From: Ruminococcus_C callidus
GTDB taxonomy: Bacteria; Bacillota; Clostridia; Oscillospirales; Ruminococcaceae
DNA length: 64,000 bases
Direction of reading: 5' to 3'
Assembly (NCBI RefSeq): GCF_049562855.1
Contig: NZ_CP186925.1
Span: 1,364,001-1,428,000, forward strand
How positions within the stretch are numbered: the stretch's first letter is position 1; each line of letters opens with the position of its first letter. The translations under genes and the position numbers were made by a program. Shown here piece after piece: positions 26,331-34,710 of the stretch. Under the pieces are notes generated by a model that saw only the letters and a list, made by a program, of their open reading frames with translations, was not told the origin of the DNA and did not search any database.

Positions 26331-27059
26331 ATGAAAATTTTATTGATTCGTCATGGTGATCCGGATTATGAAAAAGATTCTTTGACGGAAAAAGGCTGGC
26401 ACGAAGCAGAACTGCTGGCACAGCGTATGGCAGAACTGAAAATTCAATCGTTTTATGTTTCTCCGTTGGGGCGTGCCAAAGACACGGCTTCCTGCACACT
26501 GAAAAAAATGGGGCGGGAAGCAGAAGAATTGGCGTGGCTGCGGGAATTCCATGCACCGATTCCGGATTTCCACACGGGAGAACCTCGTATTCCGTGGGAT
26601 CAGCTTCCTGCTGACTGGACCGCAGAGCCGAAATATTATGACAATATCCGCTGGGCAGAAACTTTGCCAATGCTGGAAGGACATGTGATCGATGAGGCGA
26701 ATCGTGTCTGGAATGGGCTGGACGAAGTACTGGCAAAGCACGGATATGTCCGGAACGGCAATTATTATGATGCTGTATCTCCCAATGAGGATACATTGGC
26801 GTTTTTCTGCCACTTCGGCGTTACATGCGTCATGTTAAGTCATCTGCTGGGGATTTCCCCTATGATCTTGTGGCATGGCTTCTGTGCGGCTCCAACTTCT
26901 GTTACTTCTCTGATTACCGAGGAACGGCGAAAGGGTGTGGCACTGTTTCGCATGAATGCTTTCGGTGATACGGCTCACCTGTTTGCCAATCATGAGGAGC
27001 CGGCATTTGCAGCAAGATTCTGTGAAACCTTTGCCAATCAGGAACAGCGGCACGACTAA
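26331..27059 (+). CDS. Histidine phosphatase (phosphoglycerate mutase-like) family protein
   Basis: A 242-residue cytoplasmic protein with the RHG motif LIRHGDPDYEKDSLTEKG near the N-terminus, VSPLGRAKDTA for the second phosphate-binding Arg, and the catalytic second His in CHFGVTCVML. Substrate not predictable. The ATG at 26331 has AGGAGG about 7 nt upstream. The stop codon lies inside the target duplication of a family B MITE, and a family A MITE lies just upstream. Confidence 0.9.
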   Translation: MKILLIRHGDPDYEKDSLTEKGWHEAELLAQRMAELKIQSFYVSPLGRAKDTASCTLKKMGREAEELAWLREFHAPIPDFHTGEPRIPWDQLPADWTAEPKYYDNIRWAETLPMLEGHVIDEANRVWNGLDEVLAKHGYVRNGNYYDAVSPNEDTLAFFCHFGVTCVMLSHLLGISPMILWHGFCAAPTSVTSLITEERRKGVALFRMNAFGDTAHLFANHEEPAFAARFCETFANQEQRHD

Positions 27060-27154
27060 GGAAACACTGAATAAAGCTTGTGCGTAAGATGCGTAGTCAG
27101 ATTTTTTGGCAGATTGCGTGCAAAGCCGTCAGGCTGGCTTTATGCAGTGTTTCC
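27060..27154. mobile_element. MITE family B, copy 2 (95 bp)
   Basis: Ends GGAAACACTGAATAAAGC and GCTTTATGCAGTGTTTCC, target duplication CTAA (27056-27059 and 27155-27158). The left duplication includes the TAA stop of the phosphatase gene. Confidence 0.87.
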
Positions 27155-27281
27155 CTAAGACTGCCCTGTACAACGTATATCACATAGAGTAATTTACAGC
27201 TGTTATTGTCTGTTCTTTCAGGCGGCAACAGCTGTTTTTTTACGCAATTTCCGGCAAATACAGACTTTTTTCAAAAACCTC

Positions 27282-27310
27282 TTGACAAATCCACGGATAT
27301 AGTGTACTAT
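27282..27310 (+). promoter_or_regulatory. Promoter, with likely operator, of the GntR-ABC operon
   Basis: -35 TTGACA (27282-27287), 17-bp spacer, -10 TACTAT (27305-27310). Overlapping and downstream (to about 27330) are inverted motifs (CTAGTGAACTAG; TAGTGTACTA) fitting a GntR/YtrA-type operator, so the regulator probably represses its own operon. Confidence 0.75.
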
Positions 27311-27356
27311 ATAGCTAGTGAACTAGTCACCCAGTCAATTGGAAAGGAGCAGGCAA

Positions 27357-27737
27357 ATGAACTTTCAGGCAAACTACCCCATTTATCTGCAAATCGCTGA
27401 AGACATCAAGCGTCGCATTGTCATCGGCGAATTAAAGGCAGGCGATAAACTGCCGTCCAATGCAGAACTTGCTCTTGCCTACCAAGTAAACCCCAATACG
27501 GTACAGCGAATCTATCGCCAGCTGGAGGCAGAGGGCATCTCCTATACCAAACGCGGCATCGGCACGTTCCTCATGGAAAATCCGGAAATGCCGGAGCAGC
27601 TGCGGCAGGAGATCGGCGAGAAACTAAGTGCACAATTTCTCGCCCAGATGGCAACTTATCATTTTTCCAAAGAAGAAATCATACACTTGCTGGAAGCACA
27701 GGCACAGCAACAGGAGAAAGAAGGCACATCATGCTGA
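27357..27737 (+). CDS. GntR-family regulator, YtrA subfamily
   Basis: A 126-residue repressor. The winged HTH of GntR occupies residues 5-75 (PIYLQIAEDIKRRI, GDKLPSNAELALAYQVNPNTVQRIYRQLEAEG, TKRGIGTFL), and the short C-terminal tail of about 50 residues is typical of YtrA-type regulators of ABC transporters. The ATG at 27357 follows AAAGGAGC. The stop overlaps the start of the ABC ATPase by 7 bp. Antibiotic or wall-stress control is usual for the subfamily; the signal here is unknown. Confidence 0.93.
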   Translation: MNFQANYPIYLQIAEDIKRRIVIGELKAGDKLPSNAELALAYQVNPNTVQRIYRQLEAEGISYTKRGIGTFLMENPEMPEQLRQEIGEKLSAQFLAQMATYHFSKEEIIHLLEAQAQQQEKEGTSC

Positions 27738-28468
27738 AATTTGAACATGTTACAAAAGTTTACGGCGGGAAAAAGGCTCTCAATGATCTGAGCATCTCTT
27801 TCCAGTCCGGTCATGTCTATGCACTGGTCGGTCCCAACGGCAGCGGAAAAAGCACAATGATGAAAGCTGCTGCCGGTCTGGTAAAGGTAAACACCGGCAG
27901 CGTTACCTATCAGGATATGCCGATTGGTGTGGAATCCAAAAAGCATATTTCTTACATGAGCACGGAGCCATTTTATTATGATTATATGAAGATTCGCGAT
28001 GTGGGACAGTTTTATGCGGACTTTTTCGAGGATTTCGACGAATCTCGGTTCGCTTCCCTGCTGCAATTCATGCAGCTGACACCGGATCTGAAAGTCAAGG
28101 CGTTGTCCTCTGGCATGGCGGCAAAGCTGAAAATTGCGGCAACACTTTCCCGCAATGCGGAAGTCTGCATGTTGGACGAACCGCTGAATGGCATTGATCT
28201 AATCGGACGTGACCAGATCATTCAGAGTATCCTTCGTGCTGCCAATCCCAACGCAACCATTCTGATTTCCAGTCACCTGTTTGACGAACTGGAACCGATC
28301 GTAGACCATATCGTTATGATGGCTAACGGTTCTCTGGTGCTGGAGGGCGAACTGGAAGAAATTCGCACACGGTATGGGAAGTCGATTTCCGATTTGTATC
28401 GGGAGTATTTTTCCGGTGTTTCGCAGCCGGCATTTCCGCAGAATCCGCCGGTCAATCCGACTGTATAA
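27731..28468 (+). CDS. ABC transporter ATP-binding protein
   Basis: A 245-residue ATPase with Walker A GPNGSGKST, a weak signature region (KALSSGMAAKLKIA, LSSGM in place of LSGGQ), Walker B EVCMLDEPLNGID and the H-loop ISSHLFDELE. The degenerate signature is common in YtrB/BcrA-like export ATPases. It overlaps gntR and is followed 27 bp later by its permease. Confidence 0.93.
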   Translation: MLKFEHVTKVYGGKKALNDLSISFQSGHVYALVGPNGSGKSTMMKAAAGLVKVNTGSVTYQDMPIGVESKKHISYMSTEPFYYDYMKIRDVGQFYADFFEDFDESRFASLLQFMQLTPDLKVKALSSGMAAKLKIAATLSRNAEVCMLDEPLNGIDLIGRDQIIQSILRAANPNATILISSHLFDELEPIVDHIVMMANGSLVLEGELEEIRTRYGKSISDLYREYFSGVSQPAFPQNPPVNPTV

Positions 28469-28495
28469 CTCTATAACGTAAAGGAGAATTTGATT

Positions 28496-29347
28496 ATGGG
28501 TACTTTGTTAAAATATGAATTCCGCCGTTCCCGTGTGATTTTTCTGGGGATTATCGGCGTAACGCTTCTGGTAGAACTGCTGTATCTGGTTGGCTGGTGC
28601 TTCAAGCTTGAAACACCACTGCTTCTGGGAATCATCGGTGGCGTGCTCTGTCTGGCATTCGGGGCAATGGCAATCTTGCTCTATGGAGTTATCATGTTCA
28701 ACGACGACATTTCCAAAAAGCCGGGTTATCTGCTCTTTTCCACACCGCGGAGTGCTGCCCAGATCGTTGGAGCAAAGCTGCTCATGACATTGCTGGCACT
28801 GTTGGGGATCACAGTTCTGTTTACCCTGCTGATCGCAGTGGATGTCTTTCTGGCATTGCAGAGAAATGGGACTTCGGTTGTTGCTCTGCTGTCCATGTTT
28901 GATGCTTCGATCACAGAAAGCGGTCTGAAAGATGTTCTGTTCAACGGCTATAACTTTTTCGGATTGGCAATGTACATTCTGAATATGGTGATCTCGTTTA
29001 TTTTCCAGGTCATTGCAGCATATGTTGTGATTACTCTGCTGAAAACTGTAATGGGCAATCAGAAAGGACGCACCATTCTGGCAGTGATTCTCTGGTTTGT
29101 GATTATCAATGCGGTCAGCATGTTGGGCGGACTGTTCACAACGCATCTGGCTTCTGGTCTGGATAACGAAGGAAAAATTATGTTCACACAGGAAAGCGGA
29201 CTATCCAGCACAGTGTTCTTGGGAGATTTTCTCCACGTGTTGTTTCAGCCGGCAATGTATCTGCCGACTATGCTGCTCTGCATTGCAGGCTCTGTAGCGG
29301 GTTACCTGCTGACTGTATGGATGATGGAAAAGAAGCTGAGCGTATGA
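28496..29347 (+). CDS. ABC-2-like transporter permease
   Basis: A 283-residue integral membrane protein with about six predicted segments (near residues 15-37, 43-70, 95-118, 155-180, 190-210 and 250-275). It starts MGTLLKYEFRRSR, a common opening for ABC permeases of this kind. The ATG at 28496 follows AGGAGAATTTGATT. It forms the transporter with the ATPase encoded just upstream. Substrate unknown. Confidence 0.88.
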   Translation: MGTLLKYEFRRSRVIFLGIIGVTLLVELLYLVGWCFKLETPLLLGIIGGVLCLAFGAMAILLYGVIMFNDDISKKPGYLLFSTPRSAAQIVGAKLLMTLLALLGITVLFTLLIAVDVFLALQRNGTSVVALLSMFDASITESGLKDVLFNGYNFFGLAMYILNMVISFIFQVIAAYVVITLLKTVMGNQKGRTILAVILWFVIINAVSMLGGLFTTHLASGLDNEGKIMFTQESGLSSTVFLGDFLHVLFQPAMYLPTMLLCIAGSVAGYLLTVWMMEKKLSV

Positions 29348-29571
29348 GTATGCACAAACGCAAAAAGCCGATTCTGCCGGAACAGGAATTTCCGGAGAAA
29401 AAATGCGTTCTTATCGGTATTGTCATTGGTGTATCTCTCGGGCTGCTGTTGGGCGTGACTTGCGGAAGCTTACTATGCGGAAGTTTGCCGTTGGGAATCT
29501 GCATTGGCGGAGCCGCCGGATTTTGTCTGGGGCTTGCCGTTGGTACAGCATTTCAGAAAAAACAATCGTAA
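29344..29571 (+). CDS. Small glycine-rich two-pass membrane protein
   Basis: A 75-residue protein whose ATG overlaps the permease stop (ATGA). After a charged N-terminus (MSMHKRKKPILPEQEFPEKK) come two hydrophobic Gly-rich segments, about 22-45 and 50-70, with GxxxG-like packing. Its coupling to the permease suggests a transporter accessory role, but no family is recognised. Confidence 0.75.
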   Translation: MSMHKRKKPILPEQEFPEKKCVLIGIVIGVSLGLLLGVTCGSLLCGSLPLGICIGGAAGFCLGLAVGTAFQKKQS

Positions 29572-29576
29572 ATCAG

Positions 29577-29621
29577 AACACCGCACAAAGCTGCTGAATT
29601 TGCTTTGTGCGGTGTTGTTTT
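29577..29621. terminator. Bidirectional terminator built from family A element ends
   Basis: Stem ACACCGCACAAAGC / GCTTTGTGCGGTGT with a 10-nt loop and TTGTTTT after it. The arms match the terminal repeats of the family A MITEs and of the IS5 fragment (GGCAACACCGCACAA), so it appears to be a decayed element used as a terminator for the ABC operon and for the convergent dockerin gene. Confidence 0.8.
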
Positions 29622-31014
29622 ATTTGGTCAGATAATGTTCGTACAAGGGAATGGCTTGGTGAATGGCAAAAGTGGTGCGATACCGATATTCTGCCAAATC
29701 CGACTGCATCTCTGCAATGGCGGAATTGATGTATCCGACATGTTCCTTTTCTTCCTCGTAGAATGTCACATGATCGCCCTCGCTGGTTTCCGCTGCCTGC
29801 AGAGCAATTTCCAGATTACAGTCATTGGATTCGGCATAATCCAAAGCCGATTTTTCTGCACCAGTCTGCACTTGTGCTACCAGTTTCTCTACAGCAGAAG
29901 CACTGTCCCGATATGCCATTAAAATGGTGTTGTTGGAAATTTTCGTAATTGTATCGTAGACGTTTTTCACTGTACCGTCATCATCAGTATAGGTATACCG
30001 CGGAATCCAGAATGGCAGACAATAAGACACTGACAGATTTTTTGAATCGGCATATTTCTGGGCAGTTTCTATAAATTTTATCTGTTGGTATCGGGCACTG
30101 TCATTGTTTTTCCAGTTAAATTCGGAATTCGTCCAGACTTCTACATCATAGGAAACACCGGCAATTCGAGCATCTGCATCGACTAATTGGTTGTATTCTT
30201 CTACACGGTCAAAGACACGGTAAATGGCGGTCTGGTAAGTATCTTCATACAGCCATGTTTTTTCGCCAGTCAGCAGGTAAACTTTCATGTTGCGGGCGTA
30301 GGCATTCTTTACAAAAGTTGCTACCATGTCTGCATTGTTCACCAGTTTATTGGCACCAATAGAGTAGTAGATCTCCGTAATGCCGTAAAATTCCATGGCA
30401 TCTAAGAATTGATTCTGCACTGTCGTATTATTATCGATTCCGTAAAGCGCTGCCTTGCTGCCCTTCCAGTACCATGTTGCCCGATTCATGTTGGTTTCTG
30501 TATTGACCACATAAACATCCTTGGTTGCGGCATTGTACAGATATTGTGTGGTGTCTGATAAGCCAATAGCATCGGAATGTACCAGATAGAATCGATCGAC
30601 CGAATAATCCAGCGGACGGCCCATTTTTTCCTCAATGGCACTTTTCAGTTCTCCTGCGATTTGATAGTTGTATTCCGATTTGGAAATATAACCGTTCTGA
30701 ACGGCATCAGCATATGTCATGCCAACCAGTTTTTCCAATGGGCTGTTCTCTGCCGGCGAAACCAACGCCTGTCGCATCAAACAAAGGTCTTGTGCGTCCA
30801 GCTTTTCGTCTGCTGAAAAATCTCCCGCCTGCCAGTCGGCAAGCTTTGTGTTTGACTCTGCCAAAAGCCACTTTTGCAGAGAAACTATATCCGCTGTGGA
30901 AAATTTGCCGTCTGCGTTGACATCACCTTTTCCCTCTGTCGCAGATACCGGCGAATATGGCATGGAATAGGCTGTCAACAGGAATGCGAAAATCATCGCC
31001 AGTGTTTTTTTCAT
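29620..31014 (-). CDS. Secreted protein with N-terminal type I dockerin and uncharacterised C-terminal domain
   Basis: A 464-residue exported protein. A signal peptide (about 1-25) is followed by a dockerin with two calcium-loop repeats (GDVNADGKFSTADIVSLQKWLL and GDFSADEKLDAQDLCLMRQAL, residues 30-87). Then comes a roughly 370-residue domain rich in Tyr/Asp/Asn with alternating strand-helix patterns suggestive of a TIM barrel (YGITEIYYSIGANKL, MKVYLLTGEKTWLYED, IAGVSYDVEVWT). No catalytic family is recognised. The dockerin implies attachment to the cellulosome scaffold. An N-terminal dockerin is less usual than a C-terminal one. A MITE lies in its 5' leader. Confidence 0.85.
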   Translation of the reverse strand: MKKTLAMIFAFLLTAYSMPYSPVSATEGKGDVNADGKFSTADIVSLQKWLLAESNTKLADWQAGDFSADEKLDAQDLCLMRQALVSPAENSPLEKLVGMTYADAVQNGYISKSEYNYQIAGELKSAIEEKMGRPLDYSVDRFYLVHSDAIGLSDTTQYLYNAATKDVYVVNTETNMNRATWYWKGSKAALYGIDNNTTVQNQFLDAMEFYGITEIYYSIGANKLVNNADMVATFVKNAYARNMKVYLLTGEKTWLYEDTYQTAIYRVFDRVEEYNQLVDADARIAGVSYDVEVWTNSEFNWKNNDSARYQQIKFIETAQKYADSKNLSVSYCLPFWIPRYTYTDDDGTVKNVYDTITKISNNTILMAYRDSASAVEKLVAQVQTGAEKSALDYAESNDCNLEIALQAAETSEGDHVTFYEEEKEHVGYINSAIAEMQSDLAEYRYRTTFAIHQAIPLYEHYLTK

Positions 31015-31046
31015 AGATTTTATTTCCTCTCAATAAAATAACCTAA

Positions 31047-31269
31047 GGCAATACCGCACAAAGAGCGTCTGGCGACTTTGCACGCCATCTGCTTGCAAAT
31101 TTCCCTTCAGAGCCTGTTTCGTATCTTCTCGCACGCATCTTGCGTGCATATTTTTCGAGATATTTCGGGAAAATACTCGAAAATCCACAAAGGATTTTCT
31201 CCGTTTTTCCCTTCATCTCTCAAAAAATCTGACGACGCATCTGTCACACAATCTTTGTGCGGTATTGCC
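31047..31269. mobile_element. MITE family A, copy 2 (223 bp)
   Basis: Ends GGCAATACCGCACAAAG and CTTTGTGCGGTATTGCC, target duplication CTAA (31043-31046, 31270-31273). Longer than copies 1 and 3 owing to extra internal sequence. It lies between the promoter (31278-31307) and the start of the dockerin gene, so it should be transcribed as leader RNA. Confidence 0.88.
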
Positions 31270-31277
31270 CTAAGTTC

Positions 31278-31307
31278 ATTATAGCACGTCAGCAACAAAG
31301 AAGTCAA
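31278..31307 (-). promoter_or_regulatory. Promoter of the N-terminal-dockerin gene
   Basis: Minus strand -35 TTGACT (31302-31307), 18-bp spacer, -10 TATAAT (31278-31283). Its expected start point lies at the edge of MITE A2. Confidence 0.65.
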
Positions 31308-31443
31308 TGAAGAATGCAAAAAAAACAGTTTACCTTTTCGTTACTTTTCACAAAATTAAATTTACTTTGTGAAATGTTTCAAACAGAATATTGCATATTT
31401 CAGAAAAATATGCTATCATTAGAGTATCCAAAGCATTTCATAG

Positions 31444-32310
31444 CTATTTTGAAAATGTACGCATTCTTTTTCGGTATTCTGTAGGAGAACAGCCTGTGAC
31501 TTTTCGGAATTGCCGGTTGAAATTGGAGATGTTCCGGAACCCGCAGTCAAATGCCACTTCCAGAACGCTTTTGCGGGTATCTCCCAGTAACCGGCATGCC
31601 TGATTGATTCGGAAGTGGGAAATATATTCTATTGCTGTAAATCCCACATGTCTTTGAAACTGGTTCATAAAATAGCTCTCGCTCAAGTGTACTACTGCTG
31701 CAAGCTGTTGAATGGTAATGTTCTCCTGAAAGTGTTCCTTGATGTACTCCAAAGCCGGACGAATCATCTCCCCTGCTTCCTGAAAGTTCGGAACCATTTC
31801 CGCCTCCGTTTCCAGCAGCCAGAAAAAGCGGAACAGTTCTCCACGCAGAAGCATGTCCAGCTGTGGTGTGTCCTCTTTGGCACAGGCAAAGACCGTTTCT
31901 ACAATCGATTCCATCACCGTATAATAATGATGATGCTTTGGTGTGATGTGCATCTGTATCTGCATACTGCCGGTGGTCAGCGGCTTTACGCATTCCTGTA
32001 TGCAACGGTCGGATTCTGAACTGCCGAAAAGTTCTGGACTGAACACCAGCGTATCATAAATCTGGTGCATTTTCGGACAGGGATAGACGGAGTGCATCAC
32101 ATTAGGCGGAATCACAATAATATCTCCGTCAGCGGAACGGAATTTCTGTTCGCCGCAGGTAAATTCCGCAGAACCGGTACGGACGAAATTGATTTCGAAT
32201 TCGCTGTGCCAGTGCATGGGAGCGTAGGCAAACTGATCTGGAATGATACATTGATAATAGCTGTATGGTTTGATCTGGGAACTGTGTATCCGGTTTTCTC
32301 TGTAATTCAT
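31444..32310 (-). CDS. AraC-family transcriptional regulator
   Basis: A 288-residue regulator. The N-terminal half is a cupin-like sugar-sensing domain (MHWHSEFEINFVRTGSAEF, DGDIIVIPPNVMHSVYP). The last 100 residues hold two AraC helix-turn-helix motifs (ITIQQLAAVVHLSESYFMNQF and KSVLEVAFDCGFRNISNFNRQFRK). It is transcribed divergently from the GH31 glycosidase gene, which it probably controls in response to a sugar. ATG preceded by GGAGG. Confidence 0.92.
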   Translation of the reverse strand: MNYRENRIHSSQIKPYSYYQCIIPDQFAYAPMHWHSEFEINFVRTGSAEFTCGEQKFRSADGDIIVIPPNVMHSVYPCPKMHQIYDTLVFSPELFGSSESDRCIQECVKPLTTGSMQIQMHITPKHHHYYTVMESIVETVFACAKEDTPQLDMLLRGELFRFFWLLETEAEMVPNFQEAGEMIRPALEYIKEHFQENITIQQLAAVVHLSESYFMNQFQRHVGFTAIEYISHFRINQACRLLGDTRKSVLEVAFDCGFRNISNFNRQFRKVTGCSPTEYRKRMRTFSK

Positions 32311-32383
32311 AAAATTCCTCCAAAAAATAGGATCGTATCAGTATATCGTAGAATAACAATAGATTTTTAGGTGATTTTATCGT

Positions 32384-32412
32384 ATTATATCATACAGAAG
32401 GAAAAATTGCAA
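32384..32412 (-). promoter_or_regulatory. Probable promoter of the AraC regulator
   Basis: Minus strand -35 TTGCAA (32407-32412), 17-bp spacer, -10 TATAAT (32384-32389). Confidence 0.6.
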
Positions 32413-32441
32413 GGGCAATGTCCTCATATACAAACACCAAG

Positions 32442-32613
32442 GGCAATACCGCACAAAGAGCGTCTGGCGACTTTGCACGCCATCTGCTTGCAAATTTCTC
32501 GTCATATTTCACAAAAATGCTCGTGAATACATCAAGTATTCACTCCGCTTTTTGTTTCATCTGACGAAAAATTTGACGACGCATCTGTCGCACAATCTTT
32601 GTGCGGTATTGCC
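32442..32613. mobile_element. MITE family A, copy 3 (172 bp)
   Basis: Almost identical to copy 1, same ends, target duplication CAAG (32438-32441, 32614-32617). It occupies the divergent araC-GH31 control region, 29 bp ahead of the GH31 start. Confidence 0.88.
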
Positions 32614-32642
32614 CAAGAGATAATTTGAAAGGAAGTGCCATT

Positions 32643-34622
32643 ATGATCAAAAAGTATGTATTCGGAACACCGTTCCCTACCAATGCTGTTGTCACAGAAA
32701 TGGAAACCGCAAAGGACAAGCTGCCGTTTCTGGAAACTGACAATCAGGGAACTTTTAACTATGCCCTTTCTGAAAATGATATTGTATACGGTCTGGGCGA
32801 ACAGATTCGCGGTATCAATAAGCGGGGCTGGCAGTATGTGAGCTGGAACTATGACAATCCCAACCACCATGAGGATACTCGTTCTCTTTATGGCTCTCAC
32901 AACTTCATTCTCATTCGCGGTGATGTGACATTCGGAGCATTCTTCGACTATGCCGGAAAAATGGAATTTGACATCGGCTATACTCGGCGGGACCTGATGC
33001 AGATCAAGGCGGCAAAGAATGATCTGGTAGTTTATATCATCACTGGTGAAAATGAAAAGGACATTGTCAAGCAGTTCCGGAAAATCATCGGCAGAAGCTA
33101 TATTCCCCCGTTCTGGGCGTTCGGTTACGGTCAGAGCCGTTGGGGTTATAAGACCGAGCAGGACATTCGCGAGGTCGCAAAGCGGTATCAGGCTGCTGGT
33201 ATTCCGCTGGACAGCATTTATCTGGACATTGACTATATGGAACGCTACAAGGATTTTACCGTGGACACTGAGCGTTTTCCGAATCTGAAAGCTCTTGCGG
33301 AAGACATGAAGCAGCAGGGTATTCATCTGGTTCCGATTATCGATGCCGGTGTAAAAATTGAAAAAGACTATGATGTTTACGAGGAGGGCGTACAGAACAA
33401 CTACTTCTGTAAGAATGCAGAGGGCGGCGATTTTGTCGGTGCTGTATGGCCTGGTCGGGTGCATTTTCCGGACTTCCTGCAGCCCGATGCCCGTAAGTGG
33501 TTCGGTAAGAAATACGCCGTTCTGACAGAACAGGGTATTGACGGTTTCTGGAATGATATGAACGAACCGGCAATTTTCTATACCGAAGATCGTCTGGCAG
33601 ACACTTGTGCAGAGATTAAAAAACTGACTTCCGGCAACATGGGCATTCAGGAATACTTCGCATTCACTGGCATGGTGGCAGGACTGAACGGCAATATCGG
33701 TGACTATGACAAGTTCTATCACAATGTAGACGGCAAAATGGTGAAGCACAGTGAAGTACACAACCTGTATGGCATGAATATGACTCGCTCTGCCTTTGAG
33801 GCATTGCAGGAGATCTGCCCTGAAAAGCGGACGCTGTTCTTCTCTCGTTCTTCTTATATTGGTGCACATCGTTACGGTGGCATCTGGCAGGGTGACAACA
33901 AGTCTTGGTGGTCCCATATTCTTCAGTCTATGCAGCAGCTGCCGGCACTGAATATGGCTGGCTTCCTCTTTACTGGCTGTGACACTGGCGGATTTGGCTG
34001 CGATACTACCGAAGATCTGATGCTCCGCTGGCTTCAGTATTCTCTGTTTACACCGCTGTTCCGCAATCATGCTGCAGACGGCACCCGTGAACAGGAACTC
34101 TATCGTTTTAACAATGTTGCTGCTGCCGGAGAAATGGTCAAGATTCGCTATAGTCTGATTCCGTATCTCTACAGCGAATTCCTGAAAGCAGCTTTGCACG
34201 ACGAAATGATGTTCAGACCCCTTGCTTTTGATTTTCCGGAAGATGCTGAAGCAGCACAGGTGGAGGATCAGCTTTTCCTCGGCAATGAACTGATGATCGC
34301 TCCGATTTACAAGCAGAACGCACAGGGACGGTATGTTTACCTGCCGGAAGAAATGATGCTGGTACGTATGAAGTCTTACGACAACTACGAAACAGAGATT
34401 TTGCCGAAGGGGCATCATTATGTGCCGGTGGCTCTGGACGAACTGGTGTTCTTTATCCGGAACCAGAAAGCAATTCCGTTTGCAGAGCCGGCTGAGAGCA
34501 CAGCAAAGACCGATTTGAGCACGCTCCGGCTGCTGGGATATGCTGATGCTTCTTATGAGTTGTACACCGACAACGGTGTTTCTCCCGATCCGGAAGACAG
34601 CCTCTCGGTTTCTACTCTGTAA
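32643..34622 (+). CDS. GH31 alpha-glucosidase-type glycoside hydrolase
   Basis: A 659-residue cytoplasmic enzyme without a signal peptide. The GH31 nucleophile Asp305 lies in GFWNDMNEPAIF and the acid/base Asp418 in WQGDNKSWW. Other family markers are YGLGEQIRGINKRG, PPFWAFGYGQSRWGY and GCDTGGFG. Family activity is hydrolysis of alpha-glucosides or related alpha-linked sugars; the exact linkage cannot be read from the sequence. The ATG at 32643 follows AGGAAG. Likely controlled by the divergent AraC protein; ends at a bidirectional terminator. Confidence 0.93.
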   Translation: MIKKYVFGTPFPTNAVVTEMETAKDKLPFLETDNQGTFNYALSENDIVYGLGEQIRGINKRGWQYVSWNYDNPNHHEDTRSLYGSHNFILIRGDVTFGAFFDYAGKMEFDIGYTRRDLMQIKAAKNDLVVYIITGENEKDIVKQFRKIIGRSYIPPFWAFGYGQSRWGYKTEQDIREVAKRYQAAGIPLDSIYLDIDYMERYKDFTVDTERFPNLKALAEDMKQQGIHLVPIIDAGVKIEKDYDVYEEGVQNNYFCKNAEGGDFVGAVWPGRVHFPDFLQPDARKWFGKKYAVLTEQGIDGFWNDMNEPAIFYTEDRLADTCAEIKKLTSGNMGIQEYFAFTGMVAGLNGNIGDYDKFYHNVDGKMVKHSEVHNLYGMNMTRSAFEALQEICPEKRTLFFSRSSYIGAHRYGGIWQGDNKSWWSHILQSMQQLPALNMAGFLFTGCDTGGFGCDTTEDLMLRWLQYSLFTPLFRNHAADGTREQELYRFNNVAAAGEMVKIRYSLIPYLYSEFLKAALHDEMMFRPLAFDFPEDAEAAQVEDQLFLGNELMIAPIYKQNAQGRYVYLPEEMMLVRMKSYDNYETEILPKGHHYVPVALDELVFFIRNQKAIPFAEPAESTAKTDLSTLRLLGYADASYELYTDNGVSPDPEDSLSVSTL

Positions 34623-34648
34623 TATCAGTTTTTATAAAAAGAAATATT

Positions 34649-34691
34649 GAAAATCCCGCTGTGCTGATTGTATGCACAGCGGGATTTTTTT
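34649..34691. terminator. Bidirectional terminator between GH31 and the ligase-like gene
   Basis: Stem AAAATCCCGCTGTGC / GCACAGCGGGATTTT with a 9-nt loop and a T-run. Confidence 0.9.
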
Positions 34692-34710
34692 ATGTTTGAG
34701 AAAAGGCGTT

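Noticed and set aside
32532..34418. A 628-codon open frame on the minus strand across the GH31 gene
   Set aside because: It is antisense to a clearly recognised GH31 enzyme, has no ribosome site or family match, and its Cys/His/Phe-rich translation is typical of a shadow frame.
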